From JANNUT01 sp046331425 (GTDB taxonomy: Bacteria; Acidobacteriota; Polarisedimenticolia; J045): DNA of 64,000 nt. The position numbers were made by a program, and so were the translations under genes. Numbering within the stretch: position 1 is the first letter of the stretch; each line of letters begins with the position of its first letter. Under the pieces are notes generated by a model that did no database searches, was not told where the DNA came from, and was given only the letters and a program-made list of their open reading frames with translations. The stretch spans positions 1-64,000 of the forward strand of contig JAXLQU010000021.1 in assembly GCA_046331425.1 (NCBI GenBank), written 5' to 3'. This document shows, piece by piece, positions 25,066-34,866 of the stretch.

Positions 25066-26472
25066 TCAGTCGCGGATCGCCAGCTCCGCGACAGGCTCGG
25101 AATCACCGCTTCGAGTGGTCAGTCCGTATTTCTTCGCAAAGTAACGAAACGACCGGAAGGTCAGGCCGATTCGTTCCGCGGCGCGCGTCTGGACCCCGTT
25201 GCTCTCGTCCAACGCCAACTCCATGAAGTGGCGTCGCAGCGTCTCCAGATGCGCTTCGAGATCGAACGGTTCGGGCAACTCGGCAGGCAACTCGCCCGAC
25301 GATGTGGTGTGCGGATCGAGAACCTCCGGTGGAAGCGTCTCGGGCAGCAACAGATCGCCCGTCGAGAGCGCAACCGCTCGCTCGAGCACGTTCTCTAGCT
25401 GACGAACGTTCCCGGGCCAGGTGTAACGCACCAGCGCCTCCACGAACTCCGGACTGGCCCCGGTGATCCGTCGATTCATTCGCGCCGAATGACGCGCGGC
25501 AAAGTTTGCGGCCAAGGGCGGAATGTCGGAGCGTCGCTCTCGCAGCGCGGGAACGCGAATGTGGATCACGTGGATTCGATAGAACAGGTCCTCGCGAAAC
25601 CTTCCATCCTTCACCCACTGCGTCAGATCACGATGCGTGGCGCAGATCACGCGCACATCGACAGGAATTTCCTCGGTCCCGCCCACGCGCCTGATGCGCC
25701 GCTCTTGCAGCACGCGCAACAACTTGGCTTGCATCTCGTGCGGCATGTCGCCGATTTCGTCGAGGAACAGCGTGCCCCCTTCGGCCGCTTCGACCAGACC
25801 TCGACGGGAACGATCGGCGCCGGTGAACGCGCCACGTACGTGCCCGAACAGTTCCGATTCCAGCAACTCCGCCGGGATTGCAGCACAGTTGATTCCAACG
25901 AACGGGCGCTCGGCTCGTGGTGAGATCCGATGGATCGCTCGCGCCACCACCTCTTTGCCGGTTCCCGATTCCCCCGTGATCAAGACGCTGCTATCGGCCG
26001 GCGCAATCCGGCCGATCATGGTTCTCACGGCCTCGACGGAGGGAGAGTCGCCGGTCAGTTCGGTCTCCGCTCCCACCTGCGCACGTAGGCGACGGTTCTC
26101 TTCCGAGATTCGCTGTTGTCGAAGTGCTCGGCGCACGTGCAGGCGCATCTCCTCGACATCGAACGGCTTCTCGAGGTAGTTGACCGCTCCGTGACGCATC
26201 GCTTCGATCGCCGATTCTTTCGATCCGTATGCGGTCACCACGATCGCCGGAGTGTCCGGCGCCAACTTGGAACTGCGACGCAACAGCTCGACGCCGTCGA
26301 TATCGGGCATCGAGAGATCGGTGATCACCAGATCGATCGTTTCGCGCGACAGCACTTGAAGCGCTTCCTCGCCGCCGGTCGCCACCACGACGCGATGGCC
26401 CTCCGTGCTGAGCCCCGCGCGCAGTACTTCGCGGATGCCGGCCTCATCGTCGACCACAAGGATCAGCGCCAT
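25066..26472 (-). CDS. pilR: Sigma-54-dependent response regulator PilR
   Basis: The product is 468 residues from the ATG at 26472. Receiver domain (1-120): acidic pocket Asp8/Asp9, phosphoacceptor Asp52 in LVITDLSMPD and the switch Lys in NYLEKPF. AAA+ domain (about 140-370): Walker A GESGTGKE, the sigma-54 contact loop GAFTGA and Walker B TLFLDEIGD. The C-terminal HTH (about 420-460) has the Fis-like TRAAERIGLTFRSFRYFAKKY, the PilR/NtrC type. It starts 7 bases after the stop of pilS, forming a two-component pair. It is expected to activate the pilin promoter just downstream of the gene. All catalytic residues are present, so it should be a working activator. Confidence 0.95.
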   Translation of the reverse strand: MALILVVDDEAGIREVLRAGLSTEGHRVVVATGGEEALQVLSRETIDLVITDLSMPDIDGVELLRRSSKLAPDTPAIVVTAYGSKESAIEAMRHGAVNYLEKPFDVEEMRLHVRRALRQQRISEENRRLRAQVGAETELTGDSPSVEAVRTMIGRIAPADSSVLITGESGTGKEVVARAIHRISPRAERPFVGINCAAIPAELLESELFGHVRGAFTGADRSRRGLVEAAEGGTLFLDEIGDMPHEMQAKLLRVLQERRIRRVGGTEEIPVDVRVICATHRDLTQWVKDGRFREDLFYRIHVIHIRVPALRERRSDIPPLAANFAARHSARMNRRITGASPEFVEALVRYTWPGNVRQLENVLERAVALSTGDLLLPETLPPEVLDPHTTSSGELPAELPEPFDLEAHLETLRRHFMELALDESNGVQTRAAERIGLTFRSFRYFAKKYGLTTRSGDSEPVAELAIRD

Positions 26473-26479
26473 CGTCGTC

Positions 26480-28102
26480 TCAGACCGCTGCCGACGCAGC
26501 GACGACGGCGGCCGGAAGCACCAAGGAGATCTCGGTTCCCTTCCCCTCGCGCGACGCGACCTGAACCGCACCGGCATGCTCTTGTGCGATTCGATAGACG
26601 ATCGCCGCGCCCAGCCCCGACCCTTCGTGGAACTTGCTATGAAACGGCTGGAAGTAGCGCTTGACCGTGTCGGGATCCATGCCCCGCCCTTCGTCCTTGA
26701 AGCTCACCATGACCCGATCACCGGCGTAACCGCTGACAGTTATTTCCAATCGCCCACCTTCCGGCATCGCCTTGAGCGCGTTGGAAGCGAGGTTCCAAAA
26801 CACTTGCCGCATCGCATCGGGATCGGCCAGCGCCCAAGTCGTGCCCGCACCTCCGCGCACGTCGATGCGGTGCCCGGCTCTGATCTCGGGGCTCTTTCGC
26901 AGCAAGCGTGCCATTTCTTCCATCAGCGGCAGCAGATCGAGCGCGCGAGGCCGGCACGGCCCAGGCTTGGCAAAGTCGAGGAAGTTGCGGACGATGCGAT
27001 TGAGTCGCTCACTTTCACGCAATGCGATCTCGGACAGCTTGCGCGCCTCTCCCTCGGCGTCACGGCTGAGGATCTGTACGCAACCGCTGATCGAAGCCAA
27101 GGGGTTGCGTAGTTCGTGCGCCATCCCCGCCGCCATTTCTCCCAGCGCCGCCATTCGCTCGCTGATACGGATTTGCTCTTCCAGCGAGGCGATCTCGGTC
27201 AAATCTTGGAACACGATCAACCAGCCTTCCGGCTCTCCATCGGTCGAACGCAGCGTCGAAATCGAGAGGCCAAGCGAGAGCGTTTCGCCGTCTGCCGGCC
27301 GGCGCCAACTGCGCTCGAAGCGGGGGCGGCGGCCGCGCTTGAGCGTTTCGGCCGCTTCCTGAAGATATCCCTCCGGCAATCCAAACAGTGTCGTCGCGGA
27401 TTCGCTCAGCAGCGCGAGGCTCGGCAGCCTGACGATGTCCTCTGCCGCGCGATTGAGGAACGTGATGCGCCCCTCACGATCGGTGGTGATCAAGCCGGCG
27501 CTGATCGAACCGACGATGTCGGCGTGCAGGGCGCGCAGCGCATCGAGATCCTCGCGGCGGCGCAACAGTTCCAGATCGGCGCTCTTCAACCGCTCCGCCA
27601 ACATCCCGCCCAGCACACCGAGCACAAGCAGTCCGAGCAGGTGCGAGACCGCTGCATACATCACGCCGCCGAGTGCAAGATCGGGCCCCACGCCGTTCCA
27701 CACCGAGTCCGCCAACAGCAGTGCGTACAAGCCCCATGCACCCAGGGCGGCACCAATGCCACCGCGCAACCCGAGCAGCGACGCCGCAACCATCACCGGC
27801 AGTGCGAACAGAAACGAGACCGGAGAAAGTCCGCCGCCGGTCACGACGACCAAGGCCGCCACCAACAACGTGTCGCCCGCCACTTGCAGAACGGCGTGTA
27901 TCGGCCGATCACCAATTCGGCGGTCGAGCCACGCGTAAAGCAGGATGGTGGCAAAGGCACTCGCCGCGAGCCAATACAGCGGCCGCAGCGAGCGCCCCGG
28001 TTGCAGCAGGAGCTCGATGCAGAACAGGGCCACGAGCATTGTCGTCACCGCGACCGCCCGGGCGCCGTTCAGACGGCGCAGGTGTCGTCGGAAACTGGCC
28101 AC
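26480..28102 (-). CDS. pilS: Sensor histidine kinase PilS
   Basis: A 540-residue kinase. The N-terminal 190 residues have about six membrane segments in PilS style, then a PAS domain (about 210-310, DREGRITFLNRAAEDIV), the HisKA helix with the phosphoacceptor His329 in MAHELRNPLASISG, and a C-terminal HATPase with N-box (FWNLASNALKAMPEGG), DEGRGMD and GSGLGAAIVYRIAQEHAG. It phosphorylates PilR in response to a membrane signal; in Pseudomonas this signal is unassembled pilin. It sits between pilC and pilR and is translated in the same message. The region between the kinase and pilC is only 22 bases. Confidence 0.95.
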   Translation of the reverse strand: MASFRRHLRRLNGARAVAVTTMLVALFCIELLLQPGRSLRPLYWLAASAFATILLYAWLDRRIGDRPIHAVLQVAGDTLLVAALVVVTGGGLSPVSFLFALPVMVAASLLGLRGGIGAALGAWGLYALLLADSVWNGVGPDLALGGVMYAAVSHLLGLLVLGVLGGMLAERLKSADLELLRRREDLDALRALHADIVGSISAGLITTDREGRITFLNRAAEDIVRLPSLALLSESATTLFGLPEGYLQEAAETLKRGRRPRFERSWRRPADGETLSLGLSISTLRSTDGEPEGWLIVFQDLTEIASLEEQIRISERMAALGEMAAGMAHELRNPLASISGCVQILSRDAEGEARKLSEIALRESERLNRIVRNFLDFAKPGPCRPRALDLLPLMEEMARLLRKSPEIRAGHRIDVRGGAGTTWALADPDAMRQVFWNLASNALKAMPEGGRLEITVSGYAGDRVMVSFKDEGRGMDPDTVKRYFQPFHSKFHEGSGLGAAIVYRIAQEHAGAVQVASREGKGTEISLVLPAAVVAASAAV

Positions 28103-28124
28103 TGTTCTCTCGTTCCCGCGCCGG

Positions 28125-29327
28125 TCAGGCGATCTTGCCGATCAAGCTGAACATCGGCATGTACATCGCGATCACGATGCCGCCGATCACGGTTCCAAGG
28201 AACACGATCATGATCGGTTCCAAAAGCGACAGCAGGTTGGCGGTTGCTTCGTCGACCTCGTCCTCGTAGAAGTCGGCGATTTTGCTGAGCATCGTGTCGA
28301 GTGCGCCGGTCTGTTCGCCGACCGCCATCATCTGCACCACCATGTCCGGGAAGACCTTGGTCTCGCGCAGCGGTTCGCTGATCGTACGGCCTTGCTCGAC
28401 TGCGCTGCGCACCGCCTGGATCGCATTCTCGATCACCGCGTTACCCGAGGTGCGCGCCGTGATGTCCAAGCCATCGAGAATCGGAACTCCAGAAGATGTC
28501 AGCGTCCCCAGCGTGCGGCAGAAGCGAGCCACACCGATCTTTCGCAGCAGCATTCCAACCACGGGGATCTTGAGCATCAGGCCGTCGATCACGAGCCGGC
28601 CGCGCTCGGTCTTGTAGTACTGCCGGACCCCGACCCCAGCGCCGATTCCCATGATCATCAACAGCCACCACCACGCGCGCAGGAAGTTCGAGAGCATGAT
28701 CACGATTCGTGTCGGCAGCGGCAGCTCGGCGCCGAGTCCGGTGAACAGATCGCCGAACACCGGAATCACGAACGTCAGAATCACCCAAACCACGACGCAG
28801 GCAATCACCAACACGGCCACCGGATAGATCAGCGCGCCGCGCACCGCTGCCTTCAACTTCACGATCTTCTCGATGTACTGCGAGAGTCGTTGAAGGATCG
28901 TGTCGAGAATACCGCCGGCCTCACCCGCTGCGACCATGTTGCAGTACAGCGTGTCGAACGCTTTGGGATGCTTACGCATCGCGTCTGCCAGCGTCGATCC
29001 GGCCTCGACGTCGGAGCGAATCTCCGTAAGGATCGCGCGAAAGATCTTGTTGGGTTGCTGATTGGCCAGAATCTCGAGGCACTGCACCAGCGGCAAACCG
29101 GCGTCGATCATCACGGAGAACTGACGTGTGAAAATCGCCACGTCCTTGCGACTGATGCCGGTACGAAACTTCGGAATCGGCAGGCCGCCGCTCTTTTCGG
29201 TGACGGTCGGCGCATCGATCCCCTGGCGCTTGAGCTTGCTCAGCGCCTGTTCTTTGTTGGGTGCCTCGACCGTACCTTGGCGGTTATCGCCGGTCTTGGT
29301 GCGTCCCTCGTAGGTATAGACGGCCAT
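28125..29327 (-). CDS. pilC: Type IV pilus inner-membrane platform protein PilC
   Basis: A 400-residue polytopic protein with two T2SF domains, each with cytoplasmic helices and a hydrophobic end: first half FTRQFSVMIDAGLPLVQ, LEILANQQPNK; second half ARFCRTLGTLTSSGVPILDG, LDITARTSGN. The final segment LLEPIMIVFLGTVIGGIVIAMYMP is typical of PilC/GspF. It joins pilin assembly to the PilB and PilT ATPases at the base of the machine. The start has the normal family sequence MAVYTYEGRTKTG. The gene lies 12 bases from pilT, which is upstream on this strand. Confidence 0.96.
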   Translation of the reverse strand: MAVYTYEGRTKTGDNRQGTVEAPNKEQALSKLKRQGIDAPTVTEKSGGLPIPKFRTGISRKDVAIFTRQFSVMIDAGLPLVQCLEILANQQPNKIFRAILTEIRSDVEAGSTLADAMRKHPKAFDTLYCNMVAAGEAGGILDTILQRLSQYIEKIVKLKAAVRGALIYPVAVLVIACVVVWVILTFVIPVFGDLFTGLGAELPLPTRIVIMLSNFLRAWWWLLMIMGIGAGVGVRQYYKTERGRLVIDGLMLKIPVVGMLLRKIGVARFCRTLGTLTSSGVPILDGLDITARTSGNAVIENAIQAVRSAVEQGRTISEPLRETKVFPDMVVQMMAVGEQTGALDTMLSKIADFYEDEVDEATANLLSLLEPIMIVFLGTVIGGIVIAMYMPMFSLIGKIA

Positions 29328-29339
29328 GGGTCAAGCTCC

Positions 29340-30455
29340 TCAGCGACGACCGGCGGGCGTGGGCGTGCCGCCGTTCAGGGCGGTCGCGCCCCGATTGATC
29401 ATGTCCTGCAGTTCTTCCGGATTGCTCGATGCCGACAGCGCGGTCTGTAGCGTGATCTGGCGGCGGAAGTACAGCGAGGACAGCGATTGGTTGAATGTCT
29501 GCATCCCGTACTTGGCCTGTCCTGTTTGCATCATCGAGTAGATCTGGTGGACCTTGTCCTCGCGAATCAGGTTTCGGATCGCGGAGTTGGGTACCAAGAT
29601 CTCCATCGCCATGCAGCGCCCATGACCGTTCGATCGCGGCAACAGCGACTGACAAAGGACTCCCTCCAAGACCAAAGACAGTTGCGCACGGACCTGCGGC
29701 TGCTGGTTGGTGGGAAACACGTCGATGATTCGGTTGATGGTTTGTGCGGCGCTGTTGGTGTGGAGCGTCGCGAACGTCAAGTGACCGGTTTCCGCGACTT
29801 GTAGCGCGCACTCCATCGTTTCCAGATCGCGCAACTCGCCGATCAACACCACGTCCGGGTCTTGACGCAGTACCGAGCGCAGAGCGCCGACGAACGACTT
29901 GGTGTCCGATCCCAATTCACGCTGGTTGACCAGGCAACGCTTGTGCGAGTGCAGGTACTCGATGGGATCCTCGATCGTGACGATATGTTCTTGTCGCTCA
30001 CGATTGACCTTGTCCAAGAGCGCTGCCAGCGTCGTCGACTTGCCCGAGCCGGTGGGACCGGTGACCAGCACCAGACCACGCGGCTTGTCCGCCAGCGTGG
30101 AGACCACATCGGGAACTCCCAGGTCCTGGAACGAACGGATCTCCCAAGGGATGGTTCGAAACGCGGCGCCGACGGCGCCACGCTGCATGAAGACGTTGGA
30201 GCGGAAGCGGGCGAGCCCTTTCACACCGAATGAGAAGTCCAGCTCGAGCGTGTCCTCGAAGCGGTGCTTCTGCTGATCTGAGAGCACCGAGTACACCAAC
30301 GACTTGGTCTCTGCCGCGGTCAGCGGTGGGATCTGAAGGGGCACGAGATGCCCGTCGATCCGGATCTGCGGCGGCGCATTGGTGGTGACGTGCAGGTCGG
30401 AAGCGCCTTGCTCAACCATCGTCTTCAACAGCTGTTGGAGTGTAACGGCCATCAT
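29340..30455 (-). CDS. pilT: Type IV pilus retraction ATPase PilT
   Basis: A 371-residue secretion-type ATPase. N-terminal PAS-like domain (ASDLHVTTNAPPQIRIDGHL), then Walker A GPTGSGKST, the Asp box IVTIEDPIEYLH, Walker B VLIGELRDLET and the His box (TGHLTFATLHTNSAAQT). The PilT-specific C-terminal AIRNLIRE motif is complete (SAIRNLIREDKV), which separates it from PilB-type ATPases and predicts retraction and twitching motility. The start may be the second Met (30452), which has better spacing from AGGGGGA. It starts 10 bases after the stop of pilB. Confidence 0.96.
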   Translation of the reverse strand: MMAVTLQQLLKTMVEQGASDLHVTTNAPPQIRIDGHLVPLQIPPLTAAETKSLVYSVLSDQQKHRFEDTLELDFSFGVKGLARFRSNVFMQRGAVGAAFRTIPWEIRSFQDLGVPDVVSTLADKPRGLVLVTGPTGSGKSTTLAALLDKVNRERQEHIVTIEDPIEYLHSHKRCLVNQRELGSDTKSFVGALRSVLRQDPDVVLIGELRDLETMECALQVAETGHLTFATLHTNSAAQTINRIIDVFPTNQQPQVRAQLSLVLEGVLCQSLLPRSNGHGRCMAMEILVPNSAIRNLIREDKVHQIYSMMQTGQAKYGMQTFNQSLSSLYFRRQITLQTALSASSNPEELQDMINRGATALNGGTPTPAGRR

Positions 30456-30465
30456 TCCCCCTGGC

Positions 30466-32211
30466 TTAGAACACGGTGGCGCCGACGACTTCTTCCAACG
30501 TCGTCAAGCCGTTCATGACTTTGATCAGACCGCTGCGGCGCAGCGTGATCATCCCGTCCTCGACCGCCTTGCGCTTGAGTTCCAGCGCCGAGCAGCCGGT
30601 GAGAATCATCTCGCGAACTTCTTCACTGATCTCGAGCACTTCGAACAGACCGAGTCGCCCCTTGTACCCACTGTTGTTACAGGTGGGACAGCCCCGGCCC
30701 TTGTAGGTCTTGACGGTCTCGGCCTCTTCCGGCGTGAAACCGGCTTCGACCAGCGACTTGGCAGGCAGCGGATGCTCGATCTTGCACTCCTTGCAGATTT
30801 TTCGGATCAGTCGCTGCGCGGCGATGCAGTTGACCGATGTCGCCACCAGGAACGGCTCGATACCCATGTTCATCAGACGACTGACGGTCGATGGCGCGTC
30901 GTTAGTGTGCAGCGTCGACAGCACCAAGTGTCCGGTGAGCGCCGCCTTGACGGCGATTTCAGCGGTTTCGAAATCGCGGATCTCACCGATCAGCACGACG
31001 TCGGGGTCTTGTCGCAAGAACGATCGGAGCGCTTCCGCGAAGGTCAGCCCGATCGCTTCTTTGGTTTGAACCTGATTGATGCCCGGCAGATTGAACTCGA
31101 CCGGGTCTTCGGCGGTCATGATGTTGATGTCGGTGTTGTTGATCCGGGTGATCGACGAGTACAGCGTGTTGGTCTTTCCAGAACCGGTAGGGCCGGTGAC
31201 CAGCACCATTCCCCACGGTTGCAAGATCGCCCGTTCAAACGCCTCGAACGATTCGGGCTCGAATCCGAGCTTGCCGAGGTCGAGCGAGAGCTTCTCTTTG
31301 TCCAACAAGCGCAGCACGACCTTCTCGCCGTAGAGCGTGGGGCAGGTGCTGACGCGGTAGTCCATTTCGCGCTGCTTGCCATCCAACTTCATCTTGATTT
31401 TGATGCGGCCGTCTTGCGGCAGCCGGCGCTCGGCGATGTCCAGTTTGGCCATGATCTTCAAGCGCGAGATGATTGCGTCCTTGAGCTTGGAAGGCGGCCG
31501 CATGTACTCGTACAGCACGCCGTCGATCCGCAGACGCGCGCGGAACTCCTTCTCATAGCACTCGATGTGAATATCCGATGCGCCCTTCTGAATGGCGTCG
31601 ACCAGGACTCGATTGACGATGCGCACGACCGGCGCATCGGCAGAGAGCGCTTCCAGGTTGTTAGCATCGATCTCTTCTTCTTCTTCGAGAAACTCGAGGT
31701 CGCCGGCCTCCGTAGCCGACTGACCCATGCCGCCGGTAACCTCTTTTTCTTCCGGCATCGCGCCAAAGATGTCGAGCCGCTTCTCCTCGTAGGAGTGCTC
31801 GATCGCCTCTTTGATCGCGAACTCACTGGCCAGCACCGGTTCGACTTCGCAACCGGTGCGGAAGCGAATGTCGTCGAGCGCCACCACGTTGGTCGGGTCA
31901 GCCATCGCCAACGTCAGGACGTTTCCGGTCTTGTGCACCGGGAACACCGTGTAGCGCGTGGAGATTCCCTCCGGAATCAGTTGCAGCAGGTCGCGCTCGA
32001 CGTGCGGATACAAACTGCGCAAGTCGATCGCCGGCATGCCGAACTGCTCGGACAGGATGTGAACGAGATCTTCCTCGCTCACCTGACCGAGCCGCACCAA
32101 GTGGTAACCGAGTCTTCCACCCTCAGTTTTTTGGCGGTCTAGTGCTTCCTTGAGAGCCTCGCGAGTAACGAGGCCTTCCTCCAGGAGCAGATCGCCGATA
32201 CGGTCGGCCAT
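30466..32211 (-). CDS. pilB: Type IV pilus extension ATPase PilB
   Basis: A 581-residue GspE-family ATPase. N-terminal MshEN domain (IGDLLLEEGLVTREAL), with LDIFGA and a glutamate-rich linker, then the ATPase: Walker A GPTGSGKT at 340-347 (Lys346), Asp box NIMTAEDPVEF, Walker B VLIGEIRDFET and His box LVLSTLHTNDAPST. A tetracysteine zinc site is intact (Cys473, Cys476, Cys508, Cys511), as in PilB/GspE extension motors. The family's usual length is 560-580. The MshEN domain often binds cyclic di-GMP, but the critical residues were not checked. It leads the pilBTC-SR block, after an upstream gap of 226 bases. Confidence 0.96.
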   Translation of the reverse strand: MADRIGDLLLEEGLVTREALKEALDRQKTEGGRLGYHLVRLGQVSEEDLVHILSEQFGMPAIDLRSLYPHVERDLLQLIPEGISTRYTVFPVHKTGNVLTLAMADPTNVVALDDIRFRTGCEVEPVLASEFAIKEAIEHSYEEKRLDIFGAMPEEKEVTGGMGQSATEAGDLEFLEEEEEIDANNLEALSADAPVVRIVNRVLVDAIQKGASDIHIECYEKEFRARLRIDGVLYEYMRPPSKLKDAIISRLKIMAKLDIAERRLPQDGRIKIKMKLDGKQREMDYRVSTCPTLYGEKVVLRLLDKEKLSLDLGKLGFEPESFEAFERAILQPWGMVLVTGPTGSGKTNTLYSSITRINNTDINIMTAEDPVEFNLPGINQVQTKEAIGLTFAEALRSFLRQDPDVVLIGEIRDFETAEIAVKAALTGHLVLSTLHTNDAPSTVSRLMNMGIEPFLVATSVNCIAAQRLIRKICKECKIEHPLPAKSLVEAGFTPEEAETVKTYKGRGCPTCNNSGYKGRLGLFEVLEISEEVREMILTGCSALELKRKAVEDGMITLRRSGLIKVMNGLTTLEEVVGATVF

Positions 32212-32437
32212 GCGTGCCCTTCTCCGCGAATCAGAGCGTGTCCGTGCGCCGCGACCAGACCTCCGCAGGATGGTCCAAACACACGAGAGGACGGCGGTCC
32301 TCCACTGACAAACTTGGTCACCGCTCCAGAACGGTCAAGAGAAACACGGCGTGGATTTGGCGCCGTAGCGGGATGTGCCGAGGGCGGATCGTTTCGAACC
32401 GGATCAACTCGATGCGACCCCGCGCCGAGCCGCGGGT

Positions 32438-32875
32438 CTACGGCTTCGAGGGGTCGGAGTCTTCCGGGGGGATCAGCGCGATCACCTCACCGCTCCCCTC
32501 GACGACCAGTTCTGCGCTCCTGACTTTCGATCCGTCGCCACTGCCCTGCTCGAAGCGCAGGTTGGCGCGACCCTTGGGACCTCGCACCGGGACCCGCACG
32601 CGCCAGACACCATCATCGTTGGTGAACCGCGTGTCGCCCCCCTCACCGAAGGGACTGGCGACGATCGGTTCTCCCAACGCCTCGATTGCAGCTGGGTTGT
32701 GATTGGCCAGCACCAGCGCTTCGTCGACCTGCCGCTTGGCGCCCCAGAATTTGCCGGCACACAACAGGCTGCAGCTCCCCAGGCAGAGCACCATCAATCC
32801 GAGGCAACCCAGCGGTACGGACCACCACCAGGTGCGGGCAATCCACGAGCGCCGTTCGCCCGAACCAGTGGACAT
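32438..32875 (-). CDS. Coa1/Tim21-domain membrane protein of unknown role
   Basis: A 145-residue protein with one membrane segment (about 18-41, SVPLGCLGLMVLCLGSC) and a periplasmic domain. The Coa1/Tim21 pattern is visible: ALVLANHNPAAIEALGEPI followed by VRVPVRGPKGRANLRFEQG. In mitochondria and bacteria such proteins relate to cytochrome c oxidase assembly, but many bacterial copies stand alone. It starts 4 bases after the stop of accC and lies upstream of pilB, so it is part of the same transcription unit. Its role in pili is not evident. Confidence 0.8.
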   Translation of the reverse strand: MSTGSGERRSWIARTWWWSVPLGCLGLMVLCLGSCSLLCAGKFWGAKRQVDEALVLANHNPAAIEALGEPIVASPFGEGGDTRFTNDDGVWRVRVPVRGPKGRANLRFEQGSGDGSKVRSAELVVEGSGEVIALIPPEDSDPSKP

Positions 32876-32878
32876 CGA

Positions 32879-34237
32879 CTACTCCTGACGCGCCTTCCGG
32901 CGTTCCATGAACTGGTTGATGTACTTGGTCGACAGATCGCCGCGGGCAAATTCCTCTTCGGCCAGAATCTCGGCCACCATCGGCAGGTTGGTCTTGATCC
33001 CTTCGATCACGAAGAAGCTGATCGCTCGTCGCAACCGTGCGGTGGCAATCTCACGGGTCGGCCCGCGAGCGATCAACTTGGCGATCATCGAGTCGTAGTA
33101 GGGCTGCACCTTGTAGCCGGCGTACGCAGCGGTATCGAGGCGGATGCCTGGGCCCCCAGGGGCGTGGAATGTCGTGATCAACCCCGGCGATGGTGCGAAG
33201 GTCCAAGGATCCTCGGCGGTGACGCGCGCCTCGATGCTCCAACCGTGGATCGTCAGATCGTCCTGTTTGAAGCGGAGTGGTTCGCCCGCAGCGATCCGGA
33301 TCTGCTCTTTGATCAGATCCAAGCCGGTGATGTTCTCCGTCACCGGATGTTCGACCTGGATCCGAGTGTTCATTTCCATGAAATAGAAGCTGCCATCCAG
33401 GTCCAGCAGAAACTCGATCGTCCCGGCGTTGCGGTAGTTGACCGCGCGGGCTGCTTTGATCGCAGCGGCTCCCATCTCTCGACGCAGTTCAGGCGTGAGC
33501 GCGGAGCTCGGCGCTTCCTCGATCACCTTCTGATGGCGCCGCTGGATCGAGCATTCGCGTTCGAACAGATGCACGACATTTCCGTGGTGGTCGGCCAGGA
33601 TTTGAAACTCGATGTGGCGCGGTTGCACCAGGTACTTCTCGATATAGACGTCCGGTACACCGAATGCCGCAGCCGCTTCTGTGCGCGCCGTGTCGAACGC
33701 GTTGGCCAGCTCTTCGGCTTGTTCCACCACGCGCATTCCACGGCCGCCACCACCTGCCGCCGCCTTCACGATCACCGGAAAGCCGATCTGCTCGGCCAGC
33801 GCCTGAGCCTCTTCCAGAGTCGGAAGCGCGCCCTCGCTCCCTGGCAACACCGGCACGCCGGCTTCGATCATGGTGCGACGCGCTTCGGCCTTGTCCCCCA
33901 TCCGGCGAATGCTCTCGGGTAAGGGGCCGATGAACGTCAAGCCGCACTCTCCGCAGATTTCGGCGAAGTGCGCGTTCTCCGAAAGGAAACCGTAACCAGG
34001 GTGAACGGCATCGGCGCCGGTGATTTCGGCGGCGGCCAGCAAGGCTTGAATGTTGAGATACGAATCGGCGCTCTTGGCCGGGCCGATGCAAACCTCTTCA
34101 TCGGCAAACCGAACGTGCAGCGAGTCGCGATCCACATTGCTGTGCACACCGACGGTCTTGATGCCCAGCTCGCGGCAGGCCCAGATGATCCGCAGCGCGA
34201 TTTCCCCGCGGTTGGCGATCAGAATTTTCTTGAACAT
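32879..34237 (-). CDS. accC: Biotin carboxylase subunit of acetyl-CoA carboxylase
   Basis: A 452-residue ATP-grasp carboxylase with the family start MFKKILIANRGEIALR, the glycine-rich ATP loop KAAAGGGGRGMR, the metal-binding ETEE-like FMEMNTRIQVEHPVTE and the Arg-rich C-terminal domain. It uses ATP and bicarbonate to carboxylate the biotin on AccB, producing malonyl-CoA for fatty-acid synthesis. The length (449 in E. coli) fits. It lies 16 bases after accB. The pair sits inside a pilus gene cluster, downstream of pilQ. Confidence 0.97.
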   Translation of the reverse strand: MFKKILIANRGEIALRIIWACRELGIKTVGVHSNVDRDSLHVRFADEEVCIGPAKSADSYLNIQALLAAAEITGADAVHPGYGFLSENAHFAEICGECGLTFIGPLPESIRRMGDKAEARRTMIEAGVPVLPGSEGALPTLEEAQALAEQIGFPVIVKAAAGGGGRGMRVVEQAEELANAFDTARTEAAAAFGVPDVYIEKYLVQPRHIEFQILADHHGNVVHLFERECSIQRRHQKVIEEAPSSALTPELRREMGAAAIKAARAVNYRNAGTIEFLLDLDGSFYFMEMNTRIQVEHPVTENITGLDLIKEQIRIAAGEPLRFKQDDLTIHGWSIEARVTAEDPWTFAPSPGLITTFHAPGGPGIRLDTAAYAGYKVQPYYDSMIAKLIARGPTREIATARLRRAISFFVIEGIKTNLPMVAEILAEEEFARGDLSTKYINQFMERRKARQE

Positions 34238-34253
34238 CGTGGCGCCGGCCTAC

Positions 34254-34739
34254 CTACCGGTCGGGCCGAATGCGAAACAGCGGCTCGCCGTATTCCACCG
34301 GTTGCGCATTGTCCGGGACGATCTCGACCACGGTCCCTGAAATGTCGGACTCGATCTCATTCATCAGCTTCATCGCTTCGATGATGCAGAGTGTCTGCCC
34401 GACGCTGACATGATCGCCGACGTTGCAAAACGCCTTCGCCCCCGGACTCGTGGCTCGATAGAACGTGCCGACCATCGGGGAGCCGATCTCATGGAGTTTC
34501 TCCTCGGGTGGTTTGGCGGCGGCCGGCGGAGTTTCCGCTGCAGGCACCACCGGGGCGACGACGACAGGCGGGGGCGCCGCGGCCGGCTGGTTCGGCATGA
34601 TCGCGACCTGCGCCACACCAGGCGCTGTTTTGTTTTTCACGACGCGCAGCCGAAACCCTTCCAGCTCCAACTCGAACTCATCGAAGTCGGCCTTCCGAAC
34701 GAAGTTCAGCAGTTCTTTGATTTCGCGGGCGTCCACCAA
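34254..34739 (-). CDS. accB: Biotin carboxyl carrier protein of acetyl-CoA carboxylase
   Basis: A 161-residue protein. The N-terminal half (1-45) is the family coiled start (DAREIKELLNFVRKADFDE), then a Pro/Ala-rich flexible linker of about 35 residues, then the biotinyl domain. Lys124 in EAMKLMNE is the biotin site, followed by IESDISGTVVEI and GQTLCIIE. It carries the carboxyl group between AccC and AccAD. Ribosome site and start are consistent, and it is encoded next to accC as in most bacteria. Confidence 0.97.
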   Translation of the reverse strand: MVDAREIKELLNFVRKADFDEFELELEGFRLRVVKNKTAPGVAQVAIMPNQPAAAPPPVVVAPVVPAAETPPAAAKPPEEKLHEIGSPMVGTFYRATSPGAKAFCNVGDHVSVGQTLCIIEAMKLMNEIESDISGTVVEIVPDNAQPVEYGEPLFRIRPDR

Positions 34740-34866
34740 GTCCTCCCAAGTCCGGCCGGCTCGCGTCGAGGGTTGCTCCGCGAGCGACCGGGAGAGCGGC
34801 GGGATGCTACCGCATGTTTGGGGGAAGGGACGAGTTCGGAACCGGTTCAGTCCGGTAGGGCGCGGG

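Noticed and set aside
30379..32142. 587-codon plus-strand frame opposite pilB
   Set aside because: It is a shadow of pilB and pilT with an unlikely His/Arg/Asp-rich composition.
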